This document shows positions 16,746-25,626 of a stretch of 64,000 nucleotides of DNA, in pieces (the stretch's first letter is position 1; each line of letters begins with the position of its first letter). Made by a program: the position numbers and the translations under genes. This DNA is from Bifidobacterium sp. ESL0690 (GTDB lineage: Bacteria; Actinomycetota; Actinomycetes; Actinomycetales; Bifidobacteriaceae). A model generated the notes under the pieces. It was given only the letters and a program-made list of their open reading frames with translations, was not told the DNA's origin and ran no database searches. The DNA is taken from assembly GCF_029392315.1 (NCBI RefSeq), contig NZ_CP113939.1, positions 1,302,001 through 1,366,000 of the forward strand. The letters run 5' to 3'.

Positions 16746-17981
16746 CTACGCCCGGATATTTTTAGCGGCAAGCTGGCCGCAGGCGCCGTCGATATCGGAG
16801 CCACGGGTATCACGCAAGGTCGCGGTGATACCGGCACTGTGCAGAATATCAAGGAAACGCTCTTCGTCCTCGGGTTTCGAGGCGGTCCACTTCGAGCCTT
16901 CGATAGGATTGAGCGGAATCGGGTTGACATGCACCCAGTTGTCCCCGTAATGGTTGAGGCGATGGGCCAGTTGGCGCGCATGTTCGGCCTGGTCGTTGAT
17001 ACCGCGCATAAGTGCATATTCGATGCTGACACGGCGATGACTGGCCAGGTAATAATCGTGGGCGGCATCGAGTACCTGCTCCGAGTTGAAACGCCGGTTC
17101 ATCGGCACCAGTTCGTTGCGAAGCGTGTCGTTCGGCGCGTGCAAGGAGACGGCGAGGCGTACAGGAATGCCTTCATTCGTCAGTTTCTTGATGCCAGGGA
17201 CCACACCGACAGTGGAGACGGTGATGTTGCGGGCTGAAATACCAAACCCAACAGGGGGCATGGCGCTGATCTGACGTATGGCGGAAAGTACGGATTTATA
17301 GTTACCCATGGGCTCACCCTCTCCCATGAACACCACGTTGCTCAAGCGTCGGGGGCCTCCGGCGACTTTGCCATCCGCCATCGCTTTGGCTGCGACGCGA
17401 ACCTGCTCGAGGATTTCTGCGGTGGAAAGATTACGGGTCAGCCCCAGCTGACCGGTGGCGCAGAACGGGCAGCCCATGCCGCAACCGACCTGGCTGGAGA
17501 TGCAGAGCGTGGCACGGTTCGGATAGCGCATGAGCACCGATTCGATATGCGAACCGTCGAAAAGCTCCCACAAGGTTTTGATGGTGGTGCCGTTGTCGGC
17601 GACCTGATGAGTGACTTCGGTAATCAACGTTGGGAAGAACGCCTGTTGCGCCGCCTCACGTTTGGCCGCCGGAAAATCGGTAAACGTGGAGACGTCGTTG
17701 TTGAAATGTTCGAAATAATGGTTGCCTAGCTGCTTGACCCTGAATTTCGGCATACCGAGTTCTTTGGCCGTCTCGATGCGCTGCTCCTCGGTCATGTCGG
17801 CAAAATGCAGCGGCGGCTTGCCACGACGTGCATGGTTTTTGGCCAGCACATCACGGAACGCTCCCGACTCTCCCCCGGCAGTTACGCCGGACTCGACAGA
17901 TTCAGCGGCGCTAGCAGAAGTATCTGCCGATTGTGAAAGTCCTGAATCGTCTTTTTCAACATCATTCATATTTATCATCAT
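16746..17981 (-). CDS. rlmN: Dual-specificity RNA methyltransferase RlmN
   Basis: A 411-residue radical-SAM enzyme that methylates C2 of adenosine 2503 in 23S rRNA and A37 in some tRNAs. The CxxxCxxC cluster motif is Cys167, Cys171 and Cys174. The resolving cysteine near the C-terminus is Cys401, in DGACGQLA. The glycine-rich VVFMGEGEPMGN motif is present. The N-terminus is extended with an acidic, Ser-rich stretch. Several ATGs are close together; the ATG four codons in (MNDVEK) is an alternative start. Confidence 0.95.
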   Translation of the reverse strand: MMINMNDVEKDDSGLSQSADTSASAAESVESGVTAGGESGAFRDVLAKNHARRGKPPLHFADMTEEQRIETAKELGMPKFRVKQLGNHYFEHFNNDVSTFTDFPAAKREAAQQAFFPTLITEVTHQVADNGTTIKTLWELFDGSHIESVLMRYPNRATLCISSQVGCGMGCPFCATGQLGLTRNLSTAEILEQVRVAAKAMADGKVAGGPRRLSNVVFMGEGEPMGNYKSVLSAIRQISAMPPVGFGISARNITVSTVGVVPGIKKLTNEGIPVRLAVSLHAPNDTLRNELVPMNRRFNSEQVLDAAHDYYLASHRRVSIEYALMRGINDQAEHARQLAHRLNHYGDNWVHVNPIPLNPIEGSKWTASKPEDEERFLDILHSAGITATLRDTRGSDIDGACGQLAAKNIRA

Positions 17982-17990
17982 TCAATAATT

Positions 17991-18009
17991 GGATACATTA
18001 TCAGTATCC
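17991..18009. repeat. Small inverted repeat upstream of rlmN
   Basis: GGATAC and GTATCC are separated by seven bases, 10 bases upstream of the rlmN start. It could be a small leader hairpin or an operator; the sequence does not decide. Confidence 0.35.
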
Positions 18010-18068
18010 ACGAATTGGAACGGTTACTTATAGAAGTAATCCGCAAGAAATTTAAAGCCGGCCGAAAC

Positions 18069-19055
18069 CTACATGCCTGTCGCCCAAAGCAGCACGGTGA
18101 AGAACGGCGCACACAGCAGAATCGAATCGACGCGGTCAATGACTCCGCCGTGGCCCTTGAGCAGGTGGCCCATATCCTTCAATCCCATGTCTCGCTTGAG
18201 CATCGAGGCGCAAAGGTCACCGAACGTACCGATGACACCGACCATCACTCCGGTGAGAATCGGTACCCACCAGCGCGTCGCCCAGAGGCTTGGATAAGTA
18301 ATCGCGAAAATCACGAAGGCACCGACCATGGCGAAAAGAATGGAACCGCAAAGCCCCTCGACGGATTTCTTGGGCGAAATGCGCGGAGAGAGCTTGTGTT
18401 TGCCAAAGAACGCACCGAAGAACAGCCCGCCTGTATCCGATAAAGCCGGAAGGAAAATCAGCATGATGGCATGAGCCACTGGATGACCGTTGAAGGTCTC
18501 CGGCAGGATAATGCAGGATGCCAGTACAAGAATATATAAAACAAGGAACACCGAAACCGCGACGTTATCGATGCTGCTTTCGCTGGTTTTGCTGTTGGCT
18601 GCCGAGGAATCTGAAGTTTTTTCAACGTCCTGCGCTGCAGCAAGTTTGCCTTCGATGGCTCCAGCAAGCCGTTTGCCCACGTTATGACGGACGTTGGCCG
18701 CAATGGTGACGGCGACTGCGGAAATCGCAATGCCTACGCCGGCAGCCAACACATGATTCGGAACATAATATACAGAAAGGAGCGTTCCTGCGCAGCACAG
18801 CCACAGCACAATCAACGGAATATAAAGATGAACCGTGGCGAAGGAGACATGGAGTTCGCGCAGCGCAAGGACCAGAAAAACAGCAATCAGCAGGATGTAG
18901 AGATCGATCTTGATGAGCAAGCAAGCGACGATGAGGGCAATGAGGAACACGGCGGTGGCAACGGCCTGAGGCATGTTGCGCCCTGTCTTCTTGTTGATGT
19001 CGTTGAGCGCGGAACTCATTTCGTCGCCCGTCTCATGCCGTTGTTTGTCGCTCAT
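18069..19055 (-). CDS. cdsA: Phosphatidate cytidylyltransferase
   Basis: A polytopic membrane enzyme of about 328 residues that makes CDP-diacylglycerol, the precursor used by PgsA. The C-terminal CdsA signature is present in SPRISPKKSVEGL and FGDLCASMLKRDMGLKDMGHLLKGHGGVIDRVDS, with the metal-binding Asp residues. The frame opens at a TTG at 19106. I prefer the ATG at 19055 (MSDKQRH) because it has a purine-rich upstream region, but the start is not certain. It follows frr in the rpsB-tsf-pyrH-frr-cdsA order. Confidence 0.9.
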   Translation of the reverse strand: MSDKQRHETGDEMSSALNDINKKTGRNMPQAVATAVFLIALIVACLLIKIDLYILLIAVFLVLALRELHVSFATVHLYIPLIVLWLCCAGTLLSVYYVPNHVLAAGVGIAISAVAVTIAANVRHNVGKRLAGAIEGKLAAAQDVEKTSDSSAANSKTSESSIDNVAVSVFLVLYILVLASCIILPETFNGHPVAHAIMLIFLPALSDTGGLFFGAFFGKHKLSPRISPKKSVEGLCGSILFAMVGAFVIFAITYPSLWATRWWVPILTGVMVGVIGTFGDLCASMLKRDMGLKDMGHLLKGHGGVIDRVDSILLCAPFFTVLLWATGM

Positions 19056-19142
19056 TGCCCTTTTCTCTTTCATGTCTGCCCGATAAGATCTCTTACGTGC
19101 CTTCAAGACTTGATAAAGCCTGAAAACCCGCAGAATACCGAA

Positions 19143-19697
19143 TCAGACCTCCATGATTTCCTTTTCCTTGGCGTCAAGGAGCTGATCGATGGTCTCGGTA
19201 GTGTCTTTGGTGACCTTGTCAAGATCCTTCTGCAGGCGGTCGCCCTGATCTTCGCCCATGTCGCCATCCTTGACGGACTTGTCGATGGCTTCCTTGGCCT
19301 TGCGGCGGATGTTGCGTACTGCGACCTTGCCGTCTTCGGCCTTGCCCTTGGCAAGCTTGACGTATTCCTTACGGCGGTCCTCGGTCAGTTCCGGCATGGT
19401 CAGGTGGATGACGTTGCCGTCACGGCGGGTGCTGCCGCCAAGATCGGAATCACGGATGGCCTTCTCGACGGCATTGGCCTGGGAACCGTCGAACGGGGTG
19501 ATGGAAAGGGTGCGCGGTTCGGGCACACCGATGGAGGCGACGTTCTTGATTGGCGTCGGAGCGCCGTAATAGTCGACAAGCAGGCCGTTCAGCAGTGCCG
19601 GGTTCGCGCGGCCGGTGCGGATGCCGGAGAAGTTCTCCTTGGTGGCTTCCACGGACTTCTTCATCTGTTCCTTGGCTTGTTCTACAGGATTTGCCAT
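19143..19697 (-). CDS. frr: Ribosome recycling factor
   Basis: A 184-residue protein that splits post-termination ribosomes together with EF-G. The conserved domain I helix regions GIRTGRANPALL, VPEPRTLSITPFD, KAIRDSDLG and LTEDRRKEYVKLAKGKAEDGKVAVRNIRR are all visible. AAGGAG precedes the ATG. It lies 105 bases after pyrH. Confidence 0.97.
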   Translation of the reverse strand: MANPVEQAKEQMKKSVEATKENFSGIRTGRANPALLNGLLVDYYGAPTPIKNVASIGVPEPRTLSITPFDGSQANAVEKAIRDSDLGGSTRRDGNVIHLTMPELTEDRRKEYVKLAKGKAEDGKVAVRNIRRKAKEAIDKSVKDGDMGEDQGDRLQKDLDKVTKDTTETIDQLLDAKEKEIMEV

Positions 19698-19802
19698 TGT
19701 TTTCTCCTTTTGTGACTCTTGGTGCGAGTCTCGGTTTTTACGTTTGCGGTTGTATTAATTACTGATTGATTGAAAGGACCAGAAAGTATAATGCTCAGTT
19801 AA

Positions 19803-20552
19803 TCATTGAGCGAGTTCGGATTCAAGGTTCGAGACGAGCGTACCGATGGGTTCGCCGACCAAAGCCTTGGTGACATTGCCGGCCTCTTCCAAGCCGAATA
19901 CGCGGATGTGCTGGTCGTTTTCACGGGCCATGGAAAGCGCCGCGGCGTCCATGACGGCGAGGTTGTCGACCAACGCACGCTGGTAGCTCAAGGTCTTGAA
20001 ACGCTTGGCATTCGAATCCTTGCGCGGGTCGGCCGTGTAGATGCCATCGACGCCGTTCTTGCCCATGAGCACGGCATCGCAGTGGATTTCGAGCGAACGT
20101 TGGATGGAGACGGTGTCGGTGGAGAAGTATGGCATACCGGCGCCGGCACCGAAAATGACCACTCGTCCCTTTTCGAGGTGGCGAATGGCCTTCAACGGAA
20201 TATACGGCTCGGCGACCTGGCCCATGGTGATGGCGGTCTGCACGCGGGTGGCCTGTCCTTCCTGCTCGAGGAAGTCCTGCAGGGCAAGGCAGTTCATCAC
20301 GGTGCCGAGCATGCCCATATAATCGCCGCGGCTGCGTTCGATGCCGGCCTGCTGGAGCTCGGCGCCGCGGAAGAAGTTGCCGCCGCCGACGACGATCGCC
20401 ACCTCAACGCCCTGCTCCACGGCCTGGTGGATTTCCTGGGCGATACGGCGAATCACCGCAGTATCGATGCCGATATGGCCGCCCCCGAAAGCCTCACCTG
20501 AAAGTTTCAGCAGCACTCGTCGGGCTGTATCATCCTTACCATCTTTAGTCAT
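19803..20552 (-). CDS. pyrH: Uridylate kinase
   Basis: A 249-residue amino-acid-kinase-fold enzyme phosphorylating UMP to UDP. Visible are [12 protein letters not shown], the [10 protein letters not shown] nucleotide-binding loop, [11 protein letters not shown] and [14 protein letters not shown]. The start has GAGAGG six bases upstream. The 284-base gap to tsf, with a terminator and a TATAAT-like box, suggests that pyrH begins a new transcript that includes frr. Confidence 0.97.
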   Translation of the reverse strand: MTKDGKDDTARRVLLKLSGEAFGGGHIGIDTAVIRRIAQEIHQAVEQGVEVAIVVGGGNFFRGAELQQAGIERSRGDYMGMLGTVMNCLALQDFLEQEGQATRVQTAITMGQVAEPYIPLKAIRHLEKGRVVIFGAGAGMPYFSTDTVSIQRSLEIHCDAVLMGKNGVDGIYTADPRKDSNAKRFKTLSYQRALVDNLAVMDAAALSMARENDQHIRVFGLEEAGNVTKALVGEPIGTLVSNLESELAQ

Positions 20553-20702
20553 CAGCGGCCTCTCTATCCTTAAATGGCGGCATATTACTGACTAATAGGT
20601 TATCTGTTCACAACGACAGCGACGTTGCCCAAGTCATCGCTTATGAATTGGTTTCAAACGCCGTTTCAGTCTTCATTGACATATTGGGTTGCAAGTTGTC
20701 GG

Positions 20703-20708
20703 ATTATA
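20703..20708 (-). promoter_or_regulatory. Candidate -10 box upstream of pyrH
   Basis: A perfect TATAAT on the minus strand lies about 150 bases before the pyrH start and after the tsf terminator. No good -35 hexamer is visible 17 bases upstream, so the call rests on the -10 and its position. Confidence 0.4.
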
Positions 20709-20757
20709 CAAATATTGACTATCGAATCCGTTTGTCCTGTAGGAATGGACATTGGTA

Positions 20758-20806
20758 TAGAAAAATGTTGGCCAATATCCAAAAACGATACCGACCAACA
20801 TTTTTA
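20758..20806 (-). terminator. Terminator after tsf
   Basis: AAAAATGTTGG and CCAACATTTTT arms face each other around a loop of about 23 bases, starting 30 bases past the tsf stop. T-runs on both ends would let it work in either direction. Confidence 0.6.
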
Positions 20807-20836
20807 TCGAATCAGAAAGCTATGAAAAGCTAAGAA

Positions 20837-21688
20837 TCACTTCTCTTCGCCCTTGCCGACCTCGATGCGAGCGAAAGCGAGCAGCTCACCGCCGGCCTGC
20901 TTGAAGAGATCGCCGACGGACTTGGAGGTGTCCTTGACGTATTCCTGCTCGAGCAAGACATTCTCCTTGTAGAAGGCGTTCATACGGCCTTCCACGATCT
21001 TGGGGATGATCTTCTCGGGCTTGCCTTCGGCCTGGGATTTCTCGGTGGCCACGCGACGCTCGGACTCAACGATATCGGCCGGAACGTCCTCGCGCTTGAG
21101 CCAACGAGCACCCATAGCGGAAATCTGCAGGGCGGCCTCGTGAGCAACAGATGCGCCCTTTTCGTCGGTGGCGACGATGGCTACGATGCTCGGCGGCATC
21201 TCGGCGGACTTCTTGTGCGCGTAGATCTCGACCTTCGGGCCTTCGACCTTGGCCACCTGGCCGACCTTGACATGCTCACCGAAGAGTGCCGCGGCTTCTT
21301 CCACGGTCTCCTTGACGGTACCGTCGTCGGACTTGGCCGCGAGCACCTCGTCGGCGTTGCTTGCGCCGGCCTTGATGGCGTCATCGAGCACACCGTCGGC
21401 GAAGGCGACGAACTTCGGGGTCTTCGCCACGAAGTCGGTCTCGGAATTGAGCTCGACGGCATAGCCGGCCTGGCCGCCCTCGGTGTCGACCACGCGGGAG
21501 GCGATGGTGCCTTCCTGGGCGGTGCGGCCCTCGCGCTTGCCTGCGGCCTGAATGCCCTTGGCGCGGATGATTTCCTTGGCGCGTGCCACGTCGCCTTCGG
21601 CCTCGGTGAGCGCCTTCTTGACGTCCATCATGCCGGCGCCGGTGTCTTCACGGACCTGCTTGATCAAAGCTGCTGTAATTGCTGCCAT
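20837..21688 (-). CDS. tsf: Elongation factor Ts
   Basis: A 283-residue nucleotide-exchange factor for EF-Tu. It has the N-terminal UBA-like region (IKQVREDTGAGMMDVKKALTEAEGD), the exchange core containing ELNSETDFVAKTPKF, and the coiled-coil and C-terminal parts. GGAGATATAC precedes the ATG. It is separated from rpsB by 95 bases that hold a hairpin. Confidence 0.97.
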   Translation of the reverse strand: MAAITAALIKQVREDTGAGMMDVKKALTEAEGDVARAKEIIRAKGIQAAGKREGRTAQEGTIASRVVDTEGGQAGYAVELNSETDFVAKTPKFVAFADGVLDDAIKAGASNADEVLAAKSDDGTVKETVEEAAALFGEHVKVGQVAKVEGPKVEIYAHKKSAEMPPSIVAIVATDEKGASVAHEAALQISAMGARWLKREDVPADIVESERRVATEKSQAEGKPEKIIPKIVEGRMNAFYKENVLLEQEYVKDTSKSVGDLFKQAGGELLAFARIEVGKGEEK

Positions 21689-21729
21689 GTATATCTCCTT
21701 GAAAAATATTAATTGCTAATCAATGCACC

Positions 21730-21769
21730 AAAGGCGGCGCGGAAGCCAGAAGTTTCCGACACCGCCTTT
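21730..21769 (-). terminator. Hairpin between rpsB and tsf, possible attenuator
   Basis: Arms AAAGGCGG and CCGCCTTT, extended by GGAA/TTCC pairing, form a strong stem 15 bases past the rpsB stop. The T-tract on the minus strand is short (TTT), so it may give partial read-through into tsf or protect rpsB mRNA rather than stop transcription fully. Confidence 0.5.
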
Positions 21770-21783
21770 TGCAAGTAATGCTC

Positions 21784-22641
21784 TCAGGCCTTGGCCTCTT
21801 CGACCTTGGTTTCCTCAACCTTGGCTTCTGCGGGGCTGGTCTCGGCGGTAGCCGTTGCATTATCAGCGGGCTTCTCGTTGTCCTTGAGCAAGTCCTTCTC
21901 CCAAGCGGCCATCGGCTGCTCGGACTTGTCTTCGGTCTTTTCGGCCTTGCCGCTGCGCTCGAGCAGGCCGTCGGCGACGGCGTCTGCCATGAGGCTGGTT
22001 AAGAGCTCGATGCCGCGGATGGCGTCATCGTTGGCCGGAATCGGATAGTCCACGAGGTCGGGATCGGTGTTGGTGTCGACGATGGCGACGACCGGGATGC
22101 TCAGCTTGTGGGCTTCCTCAACGGCCAGCGCCTCCTTGTTGATGTCGACGACGAACATGGCCGAAGGCGTGCGGGTCATGTTGCGGATGCCGCCAAGCTG
22201 CTTCTCGAGCTTGTTCTTCTCGCGCTGCAGGAGCAGGAGCTCCTTCTTGGTGAGGCCGGAGCCGTGGACGTCGGTGAAGTCCATCTCTTCCAGTTCCTTC
22301 AGACGCGCGACGCGCTTGGAGACGGTCTGGAAGTTGGTGAGCATACCGCCGAGCCAACGCTCGGAAACATACGGCATGTTGACGCGGGTGGCCTGGGTGG
22401 CGATGGCTTCCTGGGCCTGCTTCTTCGTGCCGACAAAGAGAACGGTGCCGTTGTGGGCCACGGTCTGCTTGATGAAATCGTAGGCCTTGTCGATCAGATC
22501 GAGCGACTTGAAGAGATTGATGATGTGGATGCCGTTGCGTTCCATCAGGATGTACTGCTTCATCTTGGGGTTCCAGCGACGGGTCTGATGGCCGAAGTGC
22601 AGTCCTGCCTTCAGCATTTCGCTCATAGTGATCTGAGCCAT
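21784..22641 (-). CDS. rpsB: 30S ribosomal protein S2
   Basis: A 285-residue S2 protein with the family signatures [19 protein letters not shown] at the N-terminus and [27 protein letters not shown] near residue 200. The C-terminal tail after about residue 240 is long, acidic and rich in Ala, Glu and Lys, as in other bifidobacteria. AAAGGTAG precedes the ATG. It heads the rpsB-tsf pair. Confidence 0.97.
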   Translation of the reverse strand: MAQITMSEMLKAGLHFGHQTRRWNPKMKQYILMERNGIHIINLFKSLDLIDKAYDFIKQTVAHNGTVLFVGTKKQAQEAIATQATRVNMPYVSERWLGGMLTNFQTVSKRVARLKELEEMDFTDVHGSGLTKKELLLLQREKNKLEKQLGGIRNMTRTPSAMFVVDINKEALAVEEAHKLSIPVVAIVDTNTDPDLVDYPIPANDDAIRGIELLTSLMADAVADGLLERSGKAEKTEDKSEQPMAAWEKDLLKDNEKPADNATATAETSPAEAKVEETKVEEAKA

Positions 22642-23099
22642 GATAATGCTACCTTTCAGTCGGTTATTGCCTGGCCATGCGGGCCTGCGTGCAACGGTTC
22701 CGCTTCAAAAGCGAATCCGTCGACCGACACAGTCCGTCACGTGCATAGCGCGAATTCGTATGTTTGATTGACAATATTCGTTGGATTCCTCGGCAACGTG
22801 ACCGCTTTGGAATCCGTTTAAACATACGTACTATAAAATACCACGAACAGCGTATAACCGTTCAACCGCAAGCCGCCAGCGAACGGTGCCGGTGGGTTGA
22901 GACGAAACTCGAAGAAATCAGGAATGTGAAATTCCAATCAAATATAAACAATGCTCATTAAAGAGGCAACCGACAAGACTGAAACAGAAACAAAAATATG
23001 GACGCAAGAAAATCATTTCTCACGCCCATATCCATCGCAGTTCTTCATCGTGAGAGGCTGATGACGGCGAAAGCGGTATCAGCCTCAATATCAATTCGA
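22642..23099. other. Intergenic region between the catabolic operon and rpsB
   Basis: A 458-base stretch without a gene. The right part holds a 9-bp inverted repeat (GAGGCTGAT, 23054-23062, with its complement at 23078-23086) and a terminator for the upstream operon. The left part should hold the rpsB promoter and leader. An inverted pair GTATGTTT (22757-22764) and AAACATAC (22822-22829) lies in this leader region. I see no convincing -35/-10 pair. Confidence 0.6.
22992..23031 (-). terminator. Terminator of the DUF917/NCS1 operon
   Basis: On the minus strand ATATGGGCGTGAGAAA pairs with TTTCTTGCGTCCATAT across a four-base loop, with three G-U pairs, and is followed by TTTTTGTTTC. It lies about 70 bases past the stop of the last gene of the operon. 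Confidence 0.75.
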
Positions 23100-24023
23100 T
23101 TATTTCCTGAATCTGCTGAAATCACCATACAGGTCAACGAGGTGACGATATTCATCCTCGTCGTAGAACCGGCAAGACCCGTCGGTATAGGATTTCGCGA
23201 CTTCGACCGCGAATCGTGCAGCCTGCTCGACATCCTCACCGTGTGTGGCTCCCGTGGCACAACCCGCTACAATCTGCTCGACGGCGATGGCGACGCCGAT
23301 GACCGGGGCCGTTGTGGCGATTGCCGGTTGAAGGATGCTGTTGAGGTGATAGAGGTCATTGCCGTACGGGGTGATGTCCTGCTGGCTCAAGGCGAAGACC
23401 TCCGGCATCTTGCCGGTGACCTGCGTCATCAGGTCCATGATGTCATCAGAAACGGGCAAAATTGCTCCGTCCTTGACAGTCGGCGAAATGGCGATGCCGT
23501 TGACGTTGATGACCCTGTTGCCTTTGGTGGTATCGATGGAGAGTATGGCATCCATACGTTCGTCGACTTCCATACGGTTCATAGTGGCCATGTTAATCGG
23601 GGAATTCATGAACGGCACCGGATCGTGCTCGATGGTAGGCGCATCAGGGCAAACGTGGGTGGCCACGATGACGTCGCCTTCAAGCACATCGCCGTTGCGG
23701 TGCATTTCGGCGAGCTTCAGTGCGACCGTCAACGCGGCAAGCGCACCGTCACCGTCGGAAACGGCACCGATGAGCTTGGGACGCGCGCCGACTCCGCCTA
23801 AACGGCCGACGACACCGAGTGTCGGCGCGTCGCCACCTTTGCTTTTACCGCGTGAACCGGGGATGACGACCTTGAGGCAATCGGTGGTCTTCTCCCCCTC
23901 GCCCACGACCTTGACGGTAACGTCGTCGGCTCCGCGGCTGTGCAAGAACCCGGCGACCTCATCACCGTTGGCATCAGGCTTGTCGAGCAGATCGTAGACT
24001 TCCAGCATCTGGCGCAATAGCAT
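23100..24023 (-). CDS. DUF1177 family protein
   Basis: A 307-residue protein that I recognise as DUF1177 from its glycine-rich LGVVGRLGGVGARPKLIGAVSDGDGALAALT region and the VATHVCPDAPTIEHDPVPFM segment. No transmembrane helix or signal peptide is seen. The biochemical role of the family is not known to me; its genes tend to occur with HyuA-type hydantoinases, DUF917 proteins and permeases, as here. It is the last gene of the operon, 32 bases after the HyuA gene, with GGAG upstream of the ATG. Confidence 0.75.
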   Translation of the reverse strand: MLLRQMLEVYDLLDKPDANGDEVAGFLHSRGADDVTVKVVGEGEKTTDCLKVVIPGSRGKSKGGDAPTLGVVGRLGGVGARPKLIGAVSDGDGALAALTVALKLAEMHRNGDVLEGDVIVATHVCPDAPTIEHDPVPFMNSPINMATMNRMEVDERMDAILSIDTTKGNRVINVNGIAISPTVKDGAILPVSDDIMDLMTQVTGKMPEVFALSQQDITPYGNDLYHLNSILQPAIATTAPVIGVAIAVEQIVAGCATGATHGEDVEQAARFAVEVAKSYTDGSCRFYDEDEYRHLVDLYGDFSRFRK

Positions 24024-24055
24024 GATCTTCTCCTTGGTTTATCGTTTCAGCATTT

Positions 24056-25624
24056 TCAGCGTGCAGAACCGGTGCGCAGATCACCTGCGGCCTTGATGCG
24101 CACGCGGCTTGTCTTACCGGGATAATATGCCAGCGGCACATCTTCGGAATCGATGATTTCGACGGTGGATTCGTCGGCACCGGCAGCCACGGCCAATGCT
24201 ATGGCCTCCTTGCGGGCGTTCTCAAGAGCCTGGTCGCGGCCAGTCTTCTCGTAGTCGACCAGCTTTTCGAAGGTTCCGGAAACCTTGGAAATCGCCGAGC
24301 CGATGGCGTTGGCGCAACCCGCGAATTCGGGGCAGGTCACCGACTTGGTGCCGGCAAGATCCTGCGGAAAAATCACAGAACCGCCGCCCACGAGGATGAC
24401 ATCGATCGGATCACTGGAAATCTTCATGGCATCGATGGAGTCTTCGACCATTTCGCGCATGGCGGCCAACGCTTTGTCGGCGGTTTCCTTGCTGATGGAT
24501 TCGGTGAGCTTCGGGTCTCCGATTTCGGCCATACCCAAACGGTCGGCGATATCGGTGGCGGTCATGACGTCACCGCCGAAGCACAAAGCCTTTTCGGTGA
24601 TCTGATAGCCGACGGACTGCGGGCCGACCGTGACACTGCCGTCCTCGTGCTCAGTGACGATGGAGCCGCCGCCAAGGCCGATGGAGATGACATCGGGCAT
24701 ACGGAAGTTGGTACGCACTCCGCCGATATCGACGGCAACACCGGACTCACGTGGGAAGCCGTGCGAGAGCACACCGAAATCAGTGGTCGTGCCACCGACG
24801 TCGATGACGATGGCGTCGTCGCGACGGGTCAGGTAGCTCGCGCCTCGAATGGAGTTGGTGGGGCCGCAGGCAATGGTGAGAATCGGGTAACGACGTGCGT
24901 TCTCGATGGTCATCAGGGTGCCGTCATTCTGCGAAAGGTAGACATCGGCGTTGACGATGCCCTTTTGCTTGAGGCTATGTGCAAAACCTTCGGTGAAGCG
25001 CTGTGCGACCTGGTTCAAGGCCGCGTTGAGGATTGTCGCGTTCTCGCGCTCGACAAGACCCATGGAACCGATTTCGCTGGAAAGCGAGATCGGGAAGTCC
25101 TCCCCCAGAATCTCGTGAGCGATGGCCGCGGCACGTACCTCATCATCGTTGCGCATCGTGGAGAATACACAGGAAATCGCCAAGGCGTCGACCTTGCCCT
25201 TGATTTTGTTGAGGAAGGCCCTGCAGGCATCCTCGTCGAATTGTGCAAGGCGCTTGCCGTTGAACTCAAAGCCTCCGCCGATGATCGTCCAATCCACGCA
25301 CACGGCGCGAATCGAATCGTCCCAGTCGACCATTGGAGGAATCCCCTCTGTTGCTGGGGCTCCGATACGCAGGATGGCCACAGGTGAAAGCCCCTTGCGC
25401 TGCACGATGGCATTGGTGCACTGGGTGGTGCCGAGCATGGCCTGATCAATAAGGCCGGCATCGACCTTGGACTCATCGAGCACGGCATCCACCGAGTTGA
25501 GAATGCCTTCGTAAACATCCTCGCTGGTATGTCTCTTGACGGCAGCGAGCACCTTCATGTTCTCATCGATAACCACCGCATCGGTATTGGTTCCGCCGAC
25601 GTCGATTCCTAACTTGTAATGCAT
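24056..25624 (-). CDS. HyuA-type hydantoinase/oxoprolinase family protein
   Basis: A 522-residue ASKHA-fold ATPase. The phosphate-binding loop LGIDVGGTNTDAVVID is at the N-terminus (Hydant_A_N), and the second IVIDVGGTTTDFGVL loop is at about residue 275 (Hydantoinase_A). Relatives use ATP to open or form five-membered lactam rings (5-oxoprolinase, N-methylhydantoinase A). No HyuB partner gene is present in the operon, which is unusual for a classical hydantoinase. I start at the ATG at 25624 because AAGGA lies eight bases upstream; the GTG at 25630 is too close to it. Confidence 0.85.
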   Translation of the reverse strand: MHYKLGIDVGGTNTDAVVIDENMKVLAAVKRHTSEDVYEGILNSVDAVLDESKVDAGLIDQAMLGTTQCTNAIVQRKGLSPVAILRIGAPATEGIPPMVDWDDSIRAVCVDWTIIGGGFEFNGKRLAQFDEDACRAFLNKIKGKVDALAISCVFSTMRNDDEVRAAAIAHEILGEDFPISLSSEIGSMGLVERENATILNAALNQVAQRFTEGFAHSLKQKGIVNADVYLSQNDGTLMTIENARRYPILTIACGPTNSIRGASYLTRRDDAIVIDVGGTTTDFGVLSHGFPRESGVAVDIGGVRTNFRMPDVISIGLGGGSIVTEHEDGSVTVGPQSVGYQITEKALCFGGDVMTATDIADRLGMAEIGDPKLTESISKETADKALAAMREMVEDSIDAMKISSDPIDVILVGGGSVIFPQDLAGTKSVTCPEFAGCANAIGSAISKVSGTFEKLVDYEKTGRDQALENARKEAIALAVAAGADESTVEIIDSEDVPLAYYPGKTSRVRIKAAGDLRTGSAR

Positions 25625-25626
25625 AA

